Positions 1 through 6,551 of a stretch of 12,046 nt of DNA are shown here, piece by piece. The stretch covers positions 1 to 12,046 of the forward strand of contig CAZOKL010000070.1 of NCBI GenBank assembly GCA_964580305.1. The letters run 5' to 3'. The position numbers and the translations under genes are program-made. Each line of letters begins with the position of its first letter. Within the stretch, counting starts at the first letter, position 1. The notes beneath the pieces are model-generated. The model did not search any database and was not told the origin of the DNA. It was given only the letters and a program-made list of their open reading frames with translations. This DNA comes from Phocaeicola_A sp964580305 (lineage in GTDB: Bacteria; Bacteroidota; Bacteroidia; Bacteroidales; Bacteroidaceae).

Positions 1-12
1 CTATGATTGTAT

Positions 13-52
13 TTGGGTTAAATCCTCTTAACATAAGTACGTTATAACCCAA
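13..52. repeat. Inverted repeat upstream of ftsX
   Basis: TTGGGTTA (13-20) and TAACCCAA (45-52) are perfect 8-base inverted copies separated by 24 bases. The spacer holds a smaller CTTA/TAAG hairpin (27-30 and 34-37). It could be the end of an upstream transcript or a regulatory structure ahead of ftsX. The wide loop makes a classical intrinsic terminator unlikely, and chance is possible in this AT-rich stretch. Confidence 0.3.
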
Positions 53-72
53 TTAATTTGTTTCTTTGCACC
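53..72 (+). promoter_or_regulatory. Possible Bacteroidetes-type -7 promoter region for ftsX operon
   Basis: Two overlapping near-matches to the Bacteroidetes -7 consensus TAnnTTTG occur here: TTAATTTG at 53-60 and TTTCTTTG at 61-68. The second is followed by CACC. Each lacks the consensus A at position two, and I see no good -33 TTTG at the expected distance. The position, about 25-40 bases before the ftsX start, is reasonable for the first gene of an operon. This is a weak call. Confidence 0.3.
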
Positions 73-81
73 AATTTAGCT

Positions 82-87
82 AAGGAG
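82..87 (+). promoter_or_regulatory. Shine-Dalgarno-like site of ftsX
   Basis: AAGGAG lies 7 bases before the ATG at 95. A clear Shine-Dalgarno match is uncommon in Bacteroidetes, where most genes start without one, so this supports the chosen ftsX start. Confidence 0.5.
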
Positions 88-94
88 TCGCTTT

Positions 95-967
95 ATGCCA
101 CACACACAGACGGTACGCCTTTTCGATATGCAGTTCATCACTTCTTGCATCAGTACAACTATGGTATTGATTTTGTTGGGAATGATGGTCTTTTTTGTCT
201 TATCGGCCCGCAGTCTGTCCGTCTATGTGCGCGAAAGTCTCAATTTCTCCATCCTCATGGATGCCGACGCTTCGGAGAAATCCATCCTGAAACTACAGAA
301 AGAACTGGACAAAGAGGCTTTTGTCAAAGAGTCGGTCTATATCTCCAAAGAACAGGCTTTGAAGGAATACACCGAAGCCATGGGGAGCGGCCAAATAGAG
401 TTGCTTGACAACAACCCCTTCTACCCGTCCATCGAACTCCGCCTGAACGCAGCCTATGCCAACGCTGACAGTGTGGCGTGGATCAAAGAACGCATCTTGC
501 AAAACAAGCTCGTGACCGACGTGGACTACCGGGAAGGACTGATGGATTCGGTCAACTCCAACATCCACAAGCTGAGCCTGGGTCTGCTGGCTGTGGCAGC
601 CTTGTTCACGCTCATCTCTTTCGCCCTCATCAACAACACCATACGCCTGACCATTTATTCCAAACGTTTCCTCATCCACACAATGACGCTGGTGGGTGCC
701 AGCTGGGCATTTATCCGCCGGCCTTTCCTCATACGCAATTTCTGGGTGGGATTATTGTCGGGAATGGTGGCTGACGTCGTGTTGCTCTCCGGAGCCTATA
801 CGTTGGTGCATTATGAGCCGTCGTTGCTGGCCATCATCACGCCGGAGACGATGCTATGGGTGTCAGCATCCACTTTGCTTTTCGGTCTGCTGATAACTTA
901 TCTCTGCGCCTATATATCGATTAACAAATACCTCCGCTTGAGTGCAAGTTCTTTATATTATATGTAA
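95..967 (+). CDS. ftsX: Cell division protein FtsX (permease-like)
   Basis: FtsX is the integral membrane partner of the ATPase FtsE. In other bacteria the pair acts at the division site and controls peptidoglycan hydrolases across the membrane. The 290-residue protein has the family layout: a helix near residues 15-38, an extracytoplasmic domain of about 120 residues carrying NNPFYPSIELRL (106-117), then three helices near 160-181, 215-238 and 252-275. The conserved stretch after the second helix, NNTIRLTIYSKR (180-191), with VGAS (200-203) and PFLIRN (210-215), is characteristic of Bacteroidetes FtsX. The ATG at 95 is preceded by AAGGAG and keeps the full N-terminal helix. No ftsE is visible; the 94 bases upstream hold no gene, so the ATPase must lie outside the window. 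The next gene starts 2 bases after the stop, so they are almost certainly co-transcribed. Confidence 0.93.
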   Translation: MPHTQTVRLFDMQFITSCISTTMVLILLGMMVFFVLSARSLSVYVRESLNFSILMDADASEKSILKLQKELDKEAFVKESVYISKEQALKEYTEAMGSGQIELLDNNPFYPSIELRLNAAYANADSVAWIKERILQNKLVTDVDYREGLMDSVNSNIHKLSLGLLAVAALFTLISFALINNTIRLTIYSKRFLIHTMTLVGASWAFIRRPFLIRNFWVGLLSGMVADVVLLSGAYTLVHYEPSLLAIITPETMLWVSASTLLFGLLITYLCAYISINKYLRLSASSLYYM

Positions 968-969
968 TC

Positions 970-1230
970 ATGGACAGACAAAAATTTGCTTTTGACAAAA
1001 CCAACTTCATCCTGCTCGTGGCAGGAATGATAATCATCATCATTGGCTTCCTGCTGATGTCAGGAGCCGGTTCTACTGAGACACAGTTCAATCCCGATAT
1101 ATTCAGCACACGCCGCATCAAGGTGGCACCCATCGTAAGTTTTGTGGGATTTGTATTCATGATTTATGCCGTCGTTCACCGGCCGGGTAAAAAAGACACA
1201 TCATTAAAAGAGTCAGACAATAAGAAGTAA
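970..1230 (+). CDS. DUF3098 small membrane protein
   Basis: This 86-residue protein has two predicted membrane helices, about residues 12-31 (very rich in isoleucine) and 51-70. They are joined by a short loop whose motif FNPDIFSTRRIKVAPIV (40-56) marks the Bacteroidetes DUF3098 family. The tail after the second helix is charged and lysine-rich, as expected for a cytoplasmic end. The biochemical function is unknown. It lies 2 bases after ftsX and 3 bases before uppP, an arrangement I recall (not checked here) as common in Bacteroidetes. That context suggests a role at the membrane with FtsX or in cell-wall precursor handling, but this is inference. It is full length for the family. Confidence 0.85.
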   Translation: MDRQKFAFDKTNFILLVAGMIIIIIGFLLMSGAGSTETQFNPDIFSTRRIKVAPIVSFVGFVFMIYAVVHRPGKKDTSLKESDNKK

Positions 1231-1233
1231 ACA

Positions 1234-2085
1234 ATGGAGGATTTAACAATGTTCGAAACGATTGTCATTGCAATCGTTGAAGGACTTACCGAATTCCTGC
1301 CCGTGTCGTCGACAGGACACATGATTATTGCCCAAAACGTGTTGGGCGTGGAGAGTACGGAGTTTGTGAAAGCATTCACGTTCATCATCCAGTTTGGTGC
1401 CATCCTTTCGGTTGTGTTACTCTACTGGAAGCGGTTCTTCCACCTGAACCGCACCCCTGCCCCCAAAGATGCCACAGCCCTGCAACGCTTCCTGCACAAG
1501 TATGACTTCTACTGGAAGTTGCTGGTGGCTTTCATCCCGGCAGCTGTGCTGGGGTTGCTATGCAGTGACGCCATTGACGCCATGCTGGAGAGTGTCACCG
1601 TTGTGGCCGTCATGCTCATTGTGGGTGGTGTGTTCATGCTGTTCTGTGACCGGATTTTCAACAAGGGGAGCGAACAGACAGAACTGACCGAGAAGCGTGC
1701 CTTCTTCATCGGACTGTTTCAGTGCATCTCGATGATTCCGGGCGTGTCGCGTTCAATGGCCACCATCGTGGGTGGTATGGCGCAACGGCTGACACGCAAG
1801 TCCGCAGCCGAGTTCTCCTTCTTCCTAGCCGTGCCGACCATGTTTGCCGCCACGGTCTACAAATTGGCCAAGCTCTTCATGGAAGGAGGGACGGAGATTC
1901 TGCGGGATAACCTCAAAGTCTTGATTGTTGGAAACGTGGTTGCTTTCATCGTGGCTCTGCTGGCCATCAAATTCTTCATCGCTTTCGTTACCAAATACGG
2001 CTTCAAGGCTTTCGGATGGTATCGCATCATCGTGGGCGGCGTGATTCTCATCCTGCTACTGACCGGACACAACCTCACTTTGTAA
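1234..2085 (+). CDS. uppP: Undecaprenyl-diphosphate phosphatase (UppP/BacA)
   Basis: UppP removes one phosphate from undecaprenyl diphosphate at the membrane. This recycles the lipid carrier for peptidoglycan and other wall polymers, and overproduction in other bacteria gives bacitracin resistance. The 283-residue polytopic protein carries both family signatures. The first is EGLTEFLPVSSTGHM (16-30), with E16, E20, S26 and H29 matching the catalytic acidic, serine and histidine residues. The second is PGVSRSMAT (169-177), with R173 at the position of the catalytic arginine (R174 in E. coli). Length is normal. Two starts are possible: ATG at 1234, which I prefer because homologues usually have a few residues before this point, or ATG at 1249, preceded by GGAGG. 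Both keep all catalytic residues. It sits 3 bases after the DUF3098 gene and 10 before truB. Confidence 0.95.
   Translation: MEDLTMFETIVIAIVEGLTEFLPVSSTGHMIIAQNVLGVESTEFVKAFTFIIQFGAILSVVLLYWKRFFHLNRTPAPKDATALQRFLHKYDFYWKLLVAFIPAAVLGLLCSDAIDAMLESVTVVAVMLIVGGVFMLFCDRIFNKGSEQTELTEKRAFFIGLFQCISMIPGVSRSMATIVGGMAQRLTRKSAAEFSFFLAVPTMFAATVYKLAKLFMEGGTEILRDNLKVLIVGNVVAFIVALLAIKFFIAFVTKYGFKAFGWYRIIVGGVILILLLTGHNLTL
1236..1240 (+). promoter_or_regulatory. Internal GGAGG that could drive a second uppP start
   Basis: GGAGG overlaps the first codons of uppP and ends 8 bases before the in-frame ATG at 1249. It could make MFETIV the real or a second N-terminus, five residues shorter. Neither form loses a functional residue, so the sequence alone does not settle it. 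Confidence 0.35.
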
Positions 2086-2095
2086 ACAGGCAGAC

Positions 2096-2821
2096 ATGAA
2101 TTTCAAGGAAGGAGCAATCATTTATGTGAACAAACCCTACGGCTGGACCTCATTCGGCGTGGTGAACAAGGTGCGTTATTTTGTCTGCCGCAAGCAAGGA
2201 GTGAAGAAGATGAAGGTGGGACACGCCGGAACACTTGACCCCCTGGCCACAGGCGTGATGATTCTCTGCACAGGCAAGGCCACCAAACGCATTGAAGAGT
2301 TTCAACACCACACGAAAGAATATGTTGCCACCATCCGTCTGGGCGCCACGACACCCTCATTTGACCTCGAGAAGGGAATTGATGCCACCTATCCCACTGA
2401 ACACATCACCCGCGAACTCGTGGAAGAAACCTTGAAACAGTTTGTCGGCAGCATCGAACAAGTGCCACCTGCTTTCTCGGCCTGCAAGGTCGAAGGCAAA
2501 CGTGCATACGACCTAGCACGCAAAGGACGCGACGTGGAGCTCAAACCAAAGACGCTCGTCATCGATGAAATCGAACTGCTGGATTGCACACTACCCGACA
2601 TCCGGATACGTGTCGTGTGCAGCAAGGGGACATACATCCGTGCTCTGGCACGTGACATAGGCATCGCTCTGCACAGCGGCGCACATCTCACGACACTCGA
2701 ACGCACCCGAGTGGGCGATGTCCGGCTGTCCGACTGCCTGAAGCTCGATGAAATCGAAGCATGGGTGGAACGACAGGAAATCACTCCCGACGAGGGAGAA
2801 GCAGCACACACATCAGCATAA
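2096..2821 (+). CDS. truB: tRNA pseudouridine(55) synthase TruB
   Basis: TruB isomerises uridine 55 in the T-arm of tRNAs to pseudouridine. The 241-residue protein shows the family motifs in order: the catalytic loop GHAGTLDPLATG (42-53) with the nucleophile D48, the substrate-stacking tyrosine in TKEYVA (Y76), QVPPAFSACKVEGKRAYDLARKG (122-144, quoted in part), and CSKGTYIRALARDIG (175-189). A short C-terminal segment near 195-225 resembles the small TruB C-terminal domain. The protein stops where E. coli TruB (about 314 residues) continues into a PUA domain, so this is the short form, which I recall as usual in Bacteroidetes. The ATG at 2096 begins just before the core fold. It follows uppP by 10 bases and precedes queA by 19. 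Confidence 0.96.
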   Translation: MNFKEGAIIYVNKPYGWTSFGVVNKVRYFVCRKQGVKKMKVGHAGTLDPLATGVMILCTGKATKRIEEFQHHTKEYVATIRLGATTPSFDLEKGIDATYPTEHITRELVEETLKQFVGSIEQVPPAFSACKVEGKRAYDLARKGRDVELKPKTLVIDEIELLDCTLPDIRIRVVCSKGTYIRALARDIGIALHSGAHLTTLERTRVGDVRLSDCLKLDEIEAWVERQEITPDEGEAAHTSA

Positions 2822-2840
2822 ACTATTAAAACGAAGATAC

Positions 2841-3893
2841 ATGAAACTATCGCAATTCAAATTTAAACTCCCGGAGGAAAAGATTGCTCTCTATCCGGCT
2901 AAACACCGTGACGAAGCACGCTTGATGGTTGTCCATAAGAAGACGAAGGAGATTGAGCACCGCTCGTTCAAGGATATATTGGACTACTTTGACGATAAGG
3001 ACGTATTCATCTTCAATGACACCAAAGTATTCCCCGCACGGCTCTATGGCAACAAGGAAAAGACCGGCGCACGCATCGAAGTCTTCCTCTTGCGTGAACT
3101 GAACGAGGAACTCCGCCTGTGGGACGTGCTTGTTGACCCTGCGCGCAAGATTCGCATCGGCAATAAACTCTATTTCGGTGAAGATGACTCCATGGTTGCC
3201 GAAGTCATCGACAACACCACCTCACGCGGACGTACTCTGCGTTTCCTCTATGACGGGCCACACAATGAGTTTAAGAAAGCGCTCTATGCACTTGGCGAGC
3301 CACCCCTTCCCACCTTCATTCACCGCCCCGTTGAACCGGAGGATGCTGAAAACTTCCAGACCATATTTGCCAAAAACGAAGGTGCAGTGACTGCCCCCAC
3401 AGCCGGACTGCATTTCAGCCGGGAACTGATGAAGCGCATGGAAATTAAGGGTATCAACTTCGCTTACATTACGCTGCATGCCGGACTGGGAAACTTCCGT
3501 GACATTGACGTTGAGGATCTCACGAAACATAAGATGGACTCCGAACAGATGTTCGTCGAGGCCGAGGCCACACACCTGGTCAATGAGGCCAAAGACAATG
3601 GACATCACATCTGTGCCGTGGGCACGACCGTCATGCGTGCCATTGAAACAGCTGTGGGTGCCGACGGACACTTGAAAGAATACGAAGGGTGGACCAACAA
3701 GTTCATCTTCCCGCCCTATGAGTTCTCTTTGGCTGACTCCTTGATATCCAACTTCCAGTTGCCCTACTCCACCCTGCTCATGCTCGTGGCTGCCTATGGA
3801 GGCTACGACCTCATCATGCACGCCTATGAAGTCGCACTGGAGGAGGATTACCGTTTCGGAACGTATGGTGATGCCATGCTCATCATTGACTAA
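2841..3893 (+). CDS. queA: S-adenosylmethionine:tRNA ribosyltransferase-isomerase QueA
   Basis: QueA transfers the ribosyl part of S-adenosylmethionine onto 7-aminomethyl-7-deazaguanine in the wobble position of certain tRNAs and rearranges it to epoxyqueuosine. The 350-residue product has the expected length and motifs: FNDTKVFPARL (58-68), EGAVTAPTAGLHF (180-192), a glycine-rich LHAGLGNF segment (212-219), VGTTVMRAIE (260-269), NFQLPYSTLLMLVAA (304-318) and YRFGTYGDAMLI (337-348). The frame stays open upstream to 2748, but that part overlaps truB and does not resemble QueA; the ATG at 2841 gives the normal N-terminus MKLSQFKFKLP. It lies beside truB, another tRNA-modifying enzyme, and 17 bases before folK. 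Other queuosine genes are not in the window. Confidence 0.97.
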   Translation: MKLSQFKFKLPEEKIALYPAKHRDEARLMVVHKKTKEIEHRSFKDILDYFDDKDVFIFNDTKVFPARLYGNKEKTGARIEVFLLRELNEELRLWDVLVDPARKIRIGNKLYFGEDDSMVAEVIDNTTSRGRTLRFLYDGPHNEFKKALYALGEPPLPTFIHRPVEPEDAENFQTIFAKNEGAVTAPTAGLHFSRELMKRMEIKGINFAYITLHAGLGNFRDIDVEDLTKHKMDSEQMFVEAEATHLVNEAKDNGHHICAVGTTVMRAIETAVGADGHLKEYEGWTNKFIFPPYEFSLADSLISNFQLPYSTLLMLVAAYGGYDLIMHAYEVALEEDYRFGTYGDAMLIID

Positions 3894-3910
3894 TCTCTGT
3901 GCATACAAAA

Positions 3911-4375
3911 ATGGCTAATATCTATCTGGGCTTGGGGAGCAACCTGGGCGACAAGACAGACAACCTGAATAGGGCCGTCGAAATAATTAACAGCACGATA
4001 GGGAAGGTGACTTCCCTATCGTCGTTTTACGAAACAGCTCCCTGGGGTTTCCACTCCGACCATACGTTTCTGAATGCCGCCCTCTGCGTCAATAGTACAC
4101 TCACCCCCGAAGAGGTGCTCACACGCACACAGCAGATTGAGCGCGACCTTGGGCGTACACACAAGAGCACAGGTGGCATCTACTCCGACCGCCCCATCGA
4201 CATTGACATCCTCCTCTACGAAGATCTCTGCCTCTCGACCCCCACACTGACGCTCCCTCATCCGAGCCTGTCCGACCGTCTGTTTGTTCTCCACCCGCTG
4301 ACCGAAATTGCCCCAGAGATGATTCATCCCGTCAGCGGCCTGACTATCCGTGAACTGCTTCAACGTCTGCTGTGA
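3911..4375 (+). CDS. folK: 2-amino-4-hydroxy-6-hydroxymethyldihydropteridine diphosphokinase (HPPK)
   Basis: FolK transfers pyrophosphate from ATP to 6-hydroxymethyl-7,8-dihydropterin, a step of folate synthesis in the cytoplasm. The 154-residue protein matches single-domain HPPK: YLGLGSNLGDK at the N-terminus (5-15), YETAPWG (40-46), FLNAAL (53-58), the ERDLGR segment (77-82), and the two Mg-binding aspartates D97 and D99 in PIDIDILLY (95-103). The Trp-Gly-Pro-Arg stretch before these aspartates in E. coli is replaced by YSDRP, a lineage-type variant. The frame also opens at a GTG at 3899, but ATG at 3911 puts the first strand right at the N-terminus and is preferred. It is the last gene of the ftsX-folK run. 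Codons 29-37 form a perfect hairpin, listed separately. Confidence 0.93.
   Translation: MANIYLGLGSNLGDKTDNLNRAVEIINSTIGKVTSLSSFYETAPWGFHSDHTFLNAALCVNSTLTPEEVLTRTQQIERDLGRTHKSTGGIYSDRPIDIDILLYEDLCLSTPTLTLPHPSLSDRLFVLHPLTEIAPEMIHPVSGLTIRELLQRLL
3995..4028 (+). other. Terminator-like hairpin inside folK
   Basis: ACGATAGGGAAG (3995-4006) and CTTCCCTATCGT (4011-4022) are perfect complements, giving a 12-bp stem closed by the loop GTGA (4007-4010), which fits the stable GNRA tetraloop class. Two bases later comes TTTT (4025-4028). It covers codons 29-37 of folK, a part of HPPK that is only moderately conserved. It could act as an internal attenuator, a pause or an mRNA stability element, or it may be coincidental. 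The structure is seen directly; the function is inferred. Confidence 0.55.
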
Positions 4376-4482
4376 AGTGTGTGTCTAAAATTCGTTTTTG
4401 AGAAGGGGAAACAAGACCAAAGTGAGAGGTGATAAAATTGTAAACCTCACCAAGAAGATGACTGACATAAGCCGAAAGTACG

Positions 4483-4490
4483 TATATTTG
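4483..4490 (+). promoter_or_regulatory. Bacteroidetes -7 promoter box for the lytic transglycosylase gene
   Basis: TATATTTG is an exact match to the Bacteroidetes -7 consensus TAnnTTTG and is followed by CAGG. It lies 26 bases before the ATG at 4517, which predicts a leader of about 20 bases. No clear -33 TTTG is seen near 4456-4464. Together with the 141-base gap after folK, it marks a new transcription unit. Confidence 0.6.
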
Positions 4491-4516
4491 CAGGCAACAA
4501 ACGTAAACGCCTCTAC

Positions 4517-5497
4517 ATGAAACTGAAAAAGCTCTATCACACAGGTGCTGCTGTTTTCATCGCGGCAGCACTGCTCGTTTTAATACCTATTCTCTATGCT
4601 TGTCTGCCAACGGGTGAAGAAGAGCGTCCCGAATCACAGTTACCTTTCGCCACAGTGTCGCCTGACGTACCAGCCTATACTGTCTTTGCCGGCGACACTG
4701 TGTACTTCAACCGTGCCGACCTGCGCGAACGAATGGACCGCGAGCAGTGTGCCTTTACCTACATGCATGCCTCAACACTACTCATGTTGAAGCGGGCGAA
4801 CCGTTACTTTCCCGTCGTCGAGCCTATCTTAAAGGAAGAGGGTGTACCCGACGATTTCAAATACCTGATGACCATCGAAAGCAGCCTCGACGAACTGGCC
4901 CGCTCCCCTGCCAAAGCATGCGGACTGTGGCAGTTCATGGAGAGTACGGCACGCGACTATGGATTGGAGGTCAATACCTACATCGACGAACGCTATCACG
5001 TGGAGAAAGCCACGCGCGCGGCTTGCCGCTACCTAAAAGACGCCTATGCGAAATACGGCGACTGGCTGACCGTTGCTGCCAGCTACAACGCAGGGCAGGG
5101 ACGTATCTCTCGCGAACTCCGTCGGCAAGAAGTGGACACGGCTGTTGATCTTTGGCTCAATGCAGAGACTTCGCGCTACATGTTTCGCCTGCTGGCGGTG
5201 AAAGAGGTGTTCACCCACCCCAAGCGATTCGGATTCTGTCTGCGCCGCAGCCAACTATATCCACCTTTGCACTATCGTTATGTGACGGTCGACAGTACCA
5301 TCTCTTCACTCGTTGACTTTGCCCGCCGTGAAGGCGTACTGGTGAAACAGCTCAAAGAGGCCAATCCGTGGATACAGGGTTACACCTTGCATAACCATAC
5401 GCATCGGCGCTACACCATCGCCATCCCCGACAGTGCCTCACTTCACTATCGTCCGGAAGACACCCGGGCACATGATTCCGCATGGGTCATCGACTGA
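4517..5497 (+). CDS. Secreted lytic transglycosylase (MltD-like SLT domain)
   Basis: The enzyme cleaves the glycan strands of peptidoglycan between N-acetylmuramic acid and N-acetylglucosamine, forming a 1,6-anhydro end. The N-terminus (about residues 1-29) is a hydrophobic signal or anchor ending LYAC; C29 could be lipidated, but the Tyr makes the lipobox imperfect. The SLT domain spans about 95-240, with the catalytic glutamate E121 in IESSLD, the family motif ACGLWQFM (134-141) and the substrate-groove motif ASYNAGQGRISR (188-199). This pattern is closest to the MltD type. Residues 254-304 (YRYVTVDSTISSLVDFAR onward, with LKEANPW at 279-285) look like a single degenerate LysM-like unit that may bind glycan. 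It has its own promoter box, and the DUF5106 gene follows after 37 bases, probably in the same transcript. Confidence 0.9.
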   Translation: MKLKKLYHTGAAVFIAAALLVLIPILYACLPTGEEERPESQLPFATVSPDVPAYTVFAGDTVYFNRADLRERMDREQCAFTYMHASTLLMLKRANRYFPVVEPILKEEGVPDDFKYLMTIESSLDELARSPAKACGLWQFMESTARDYGLEVNTYIDERYHVEKATRAACRYLKDAYAKYGDWLTVAASYNAGQGRISRELRRQEVDTAVDLWLNAETSRYMFRLLAVKEVFTHPKRFGFCLRRSQLYPPLHYRYVTVDSTISSLVDFARREGVLVKQLKEANPWIQGYTLHNHTHRRYTIAIPDSASLHYRPEDTRAHDSAWVID

Positions 5498-5534
5498 CTT
5501 CGACTGATAATTCTTTATTAAAATAATGTATCTT

Positions 5535-6467
5535 ATGAAAAACATTCATCTGTTTATCCTGGCCCTCATCCTTGCAGCTTGTGGGAACCATGCCCGCCAA
5601 GACGCAACGACACAGGAACAAAAACCCCAACAGACTACTTTCATCTTCCCCGAAATCCCCGAGATGCTGACCGAACCAGAACAACGTCTGTCATTCCTCA
5701 TACAGCACTATTGGGACGAATTCGACTTTGCCGATACCACGCTGCTTGCCCAGCCGGACATCGCCGAACAGGGATTCGTGAACTTCATTGCCCTCTTCCC
5801 ACAGGCTGCGCCTTCAGACCTCACTGTCGGTCTTGACTCGCTCGTCAAGCAGGCTGAACCTTACCCTAAAGCATTTTCCTACCTGCTCGAACAAGCAGAG
5901 AAATATCTCTATGACCCAAACTCTCCCTTCCACGACGAAGAATTCTACGTGCAGTTCGTCCGTCCGTTTATGACATCGAAGGCCATTGGTTATGCCGACA
6001 AAAGCCGGCTGGAATTCCGTCTGCAACTGGCATCCATGAACCGCGTGGGAACACTTGCCACTGACTTCAAGTTCGTCGTCTATCCGAAAGAGAATGCCTC
6101 CTCACTCTGTGCAACGACGGGCAAAGAGTTACTCCTTCTGTTCTATGACCCGGAGTGCGAAGGCTGTCAAGAAACGTTGATGGAATTAATGAAGTCTGAT
6201 GTGCTGACACAAAAAGTGTCGGAAGGCACTGTACACGTGCTTGCTGTCTACACTGAAGGGAAGCTCGACGTGTGGCGCAATACAGCCCCTGAACTACCTG
6301 AAACGTGGATCATCGCTGCCGACAAGTCATGCCTCGTGAAGGACACTCCGCTCTATGACCTCAAAGCCATGCCCACCATCTATCTGCTCGACGCACAAAA
6401 GAACGTAGTGCTCAAAGACACCTCCATACCTGCTCTGATGCACTATTGGGCCGAGGGATTGCAATAA
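5535..6467 (+). CDS. DUF5106 lipoprotein with thioredoxin-like domain
   Basis: This lipoprotein is probably periplasmic or outer-membrane associated. The signal peptide ends in the lipobox LAAC, with C16 as the lipidated residue when counting from the ATG at 5535. An in-frame ATG at 5526 would add three residues; the later start gives the classic MKN opening and is preferred. Residues about 40-170 match the DUF5106 region (HYWDEFDF near 58-65). The C-terminal part has a thioredoxin-like pattern: LLLLFYDPECEGC with the CxxC pair at C208 and C211, and the cis-proline motif MPT at 279-281. In Bacteroidetes this architecture is usually annotated as DUF5106 plus a TlpA/AhpC-like domain; no substrate is known to me. 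CEGC differs from the usual TlpA-type active sites. It follows the transglycosylase by 37 bases and ends at a strong hairpin. Confidence 0.85.
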   Translation: MKNIHLFILALILAACGNHARQDATTQEQKPQQTTFIFPEIPEMLTEPEQRLSFLIQHYWDEFDFADTTLLAQPDIAEQGFVNFIALFPQAAPSDLTVGLDSLVKQAEPYPKAFSYLLEQAEKYLYDPNSPFHDEEFYVQFVRPFMTSKAIGYADKSRLEFRLQLASMNRVGTLATDFKFVVYPKENASSLCATTGKELLLLFYDPECEGCQETLMELMKSDVLTQKVSEGTVHVLAVYTEGKLDVWRNTAPELPETWIIAADKSCLVKDTPLYDLKAMPTIYLLDAQKNVVLKDTSIPALMHYWAEGLQ

Positions 6468-6486
6468 ACTGTACTAAAGTCTTAAA

Positions 6487-6536
6487 AGCAGAGTCACAAA
6501 GACACAGAGAATATTCTATATCTTTGTGACTCTGTT
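6487..6536. terminator. Bidirectional hairpin terminator between convergent genes
   Basis: CAGAGTCACAAAGA (6489-6502) and TCTTTGTGACTCTG (6521-6534) are perfect complements, giving a 14-bp stem. On the + transcript it can extend by a G-U (6488/6535) and an A-U (6487/6536) pair. The 18-base loop holds a perfect palindrome, AGAATATTCT (6508-6517). It lies 20 bases after the DUF5106 stop and about 15 bases beyond the stop of the oppositely oriented DUF3108 gene. The - strand transcript has TTTT just after the stem (6484-6487); the + side is T-rich but broken (TTATTTG). It probably serves both directions. Confidence 0.8.
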
Positions 6537-6551
6537 ATTTGTATCACTCGT

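Noticed and set aside
1330..1347. Small hairpin in uppP (GCCCAA and TTGGGC)
   Set aside because: A 6-bp stem in coding sequence is expected by chance in 12 kb and has no T-run after it.
2748..2840. N-terminal extension of queA by 31 codons
   Set aside because: It overlaps the end of truB in another frame and does not resemble QueA; the ATG at 2841 gives the family-normal N-terminus.
3222..3908. Open frame of 228 codons on the - strand
   Set aside because: It is antisense to queA, whose motifs are unmistakable.
4422..4450. Possible terminator after folK (GAGGT and ACCTC, with partial extension)
   Set aside because: The stem is only 5 bp with a 13-base loop, a mismatch outside and no T-run, too weak to call.
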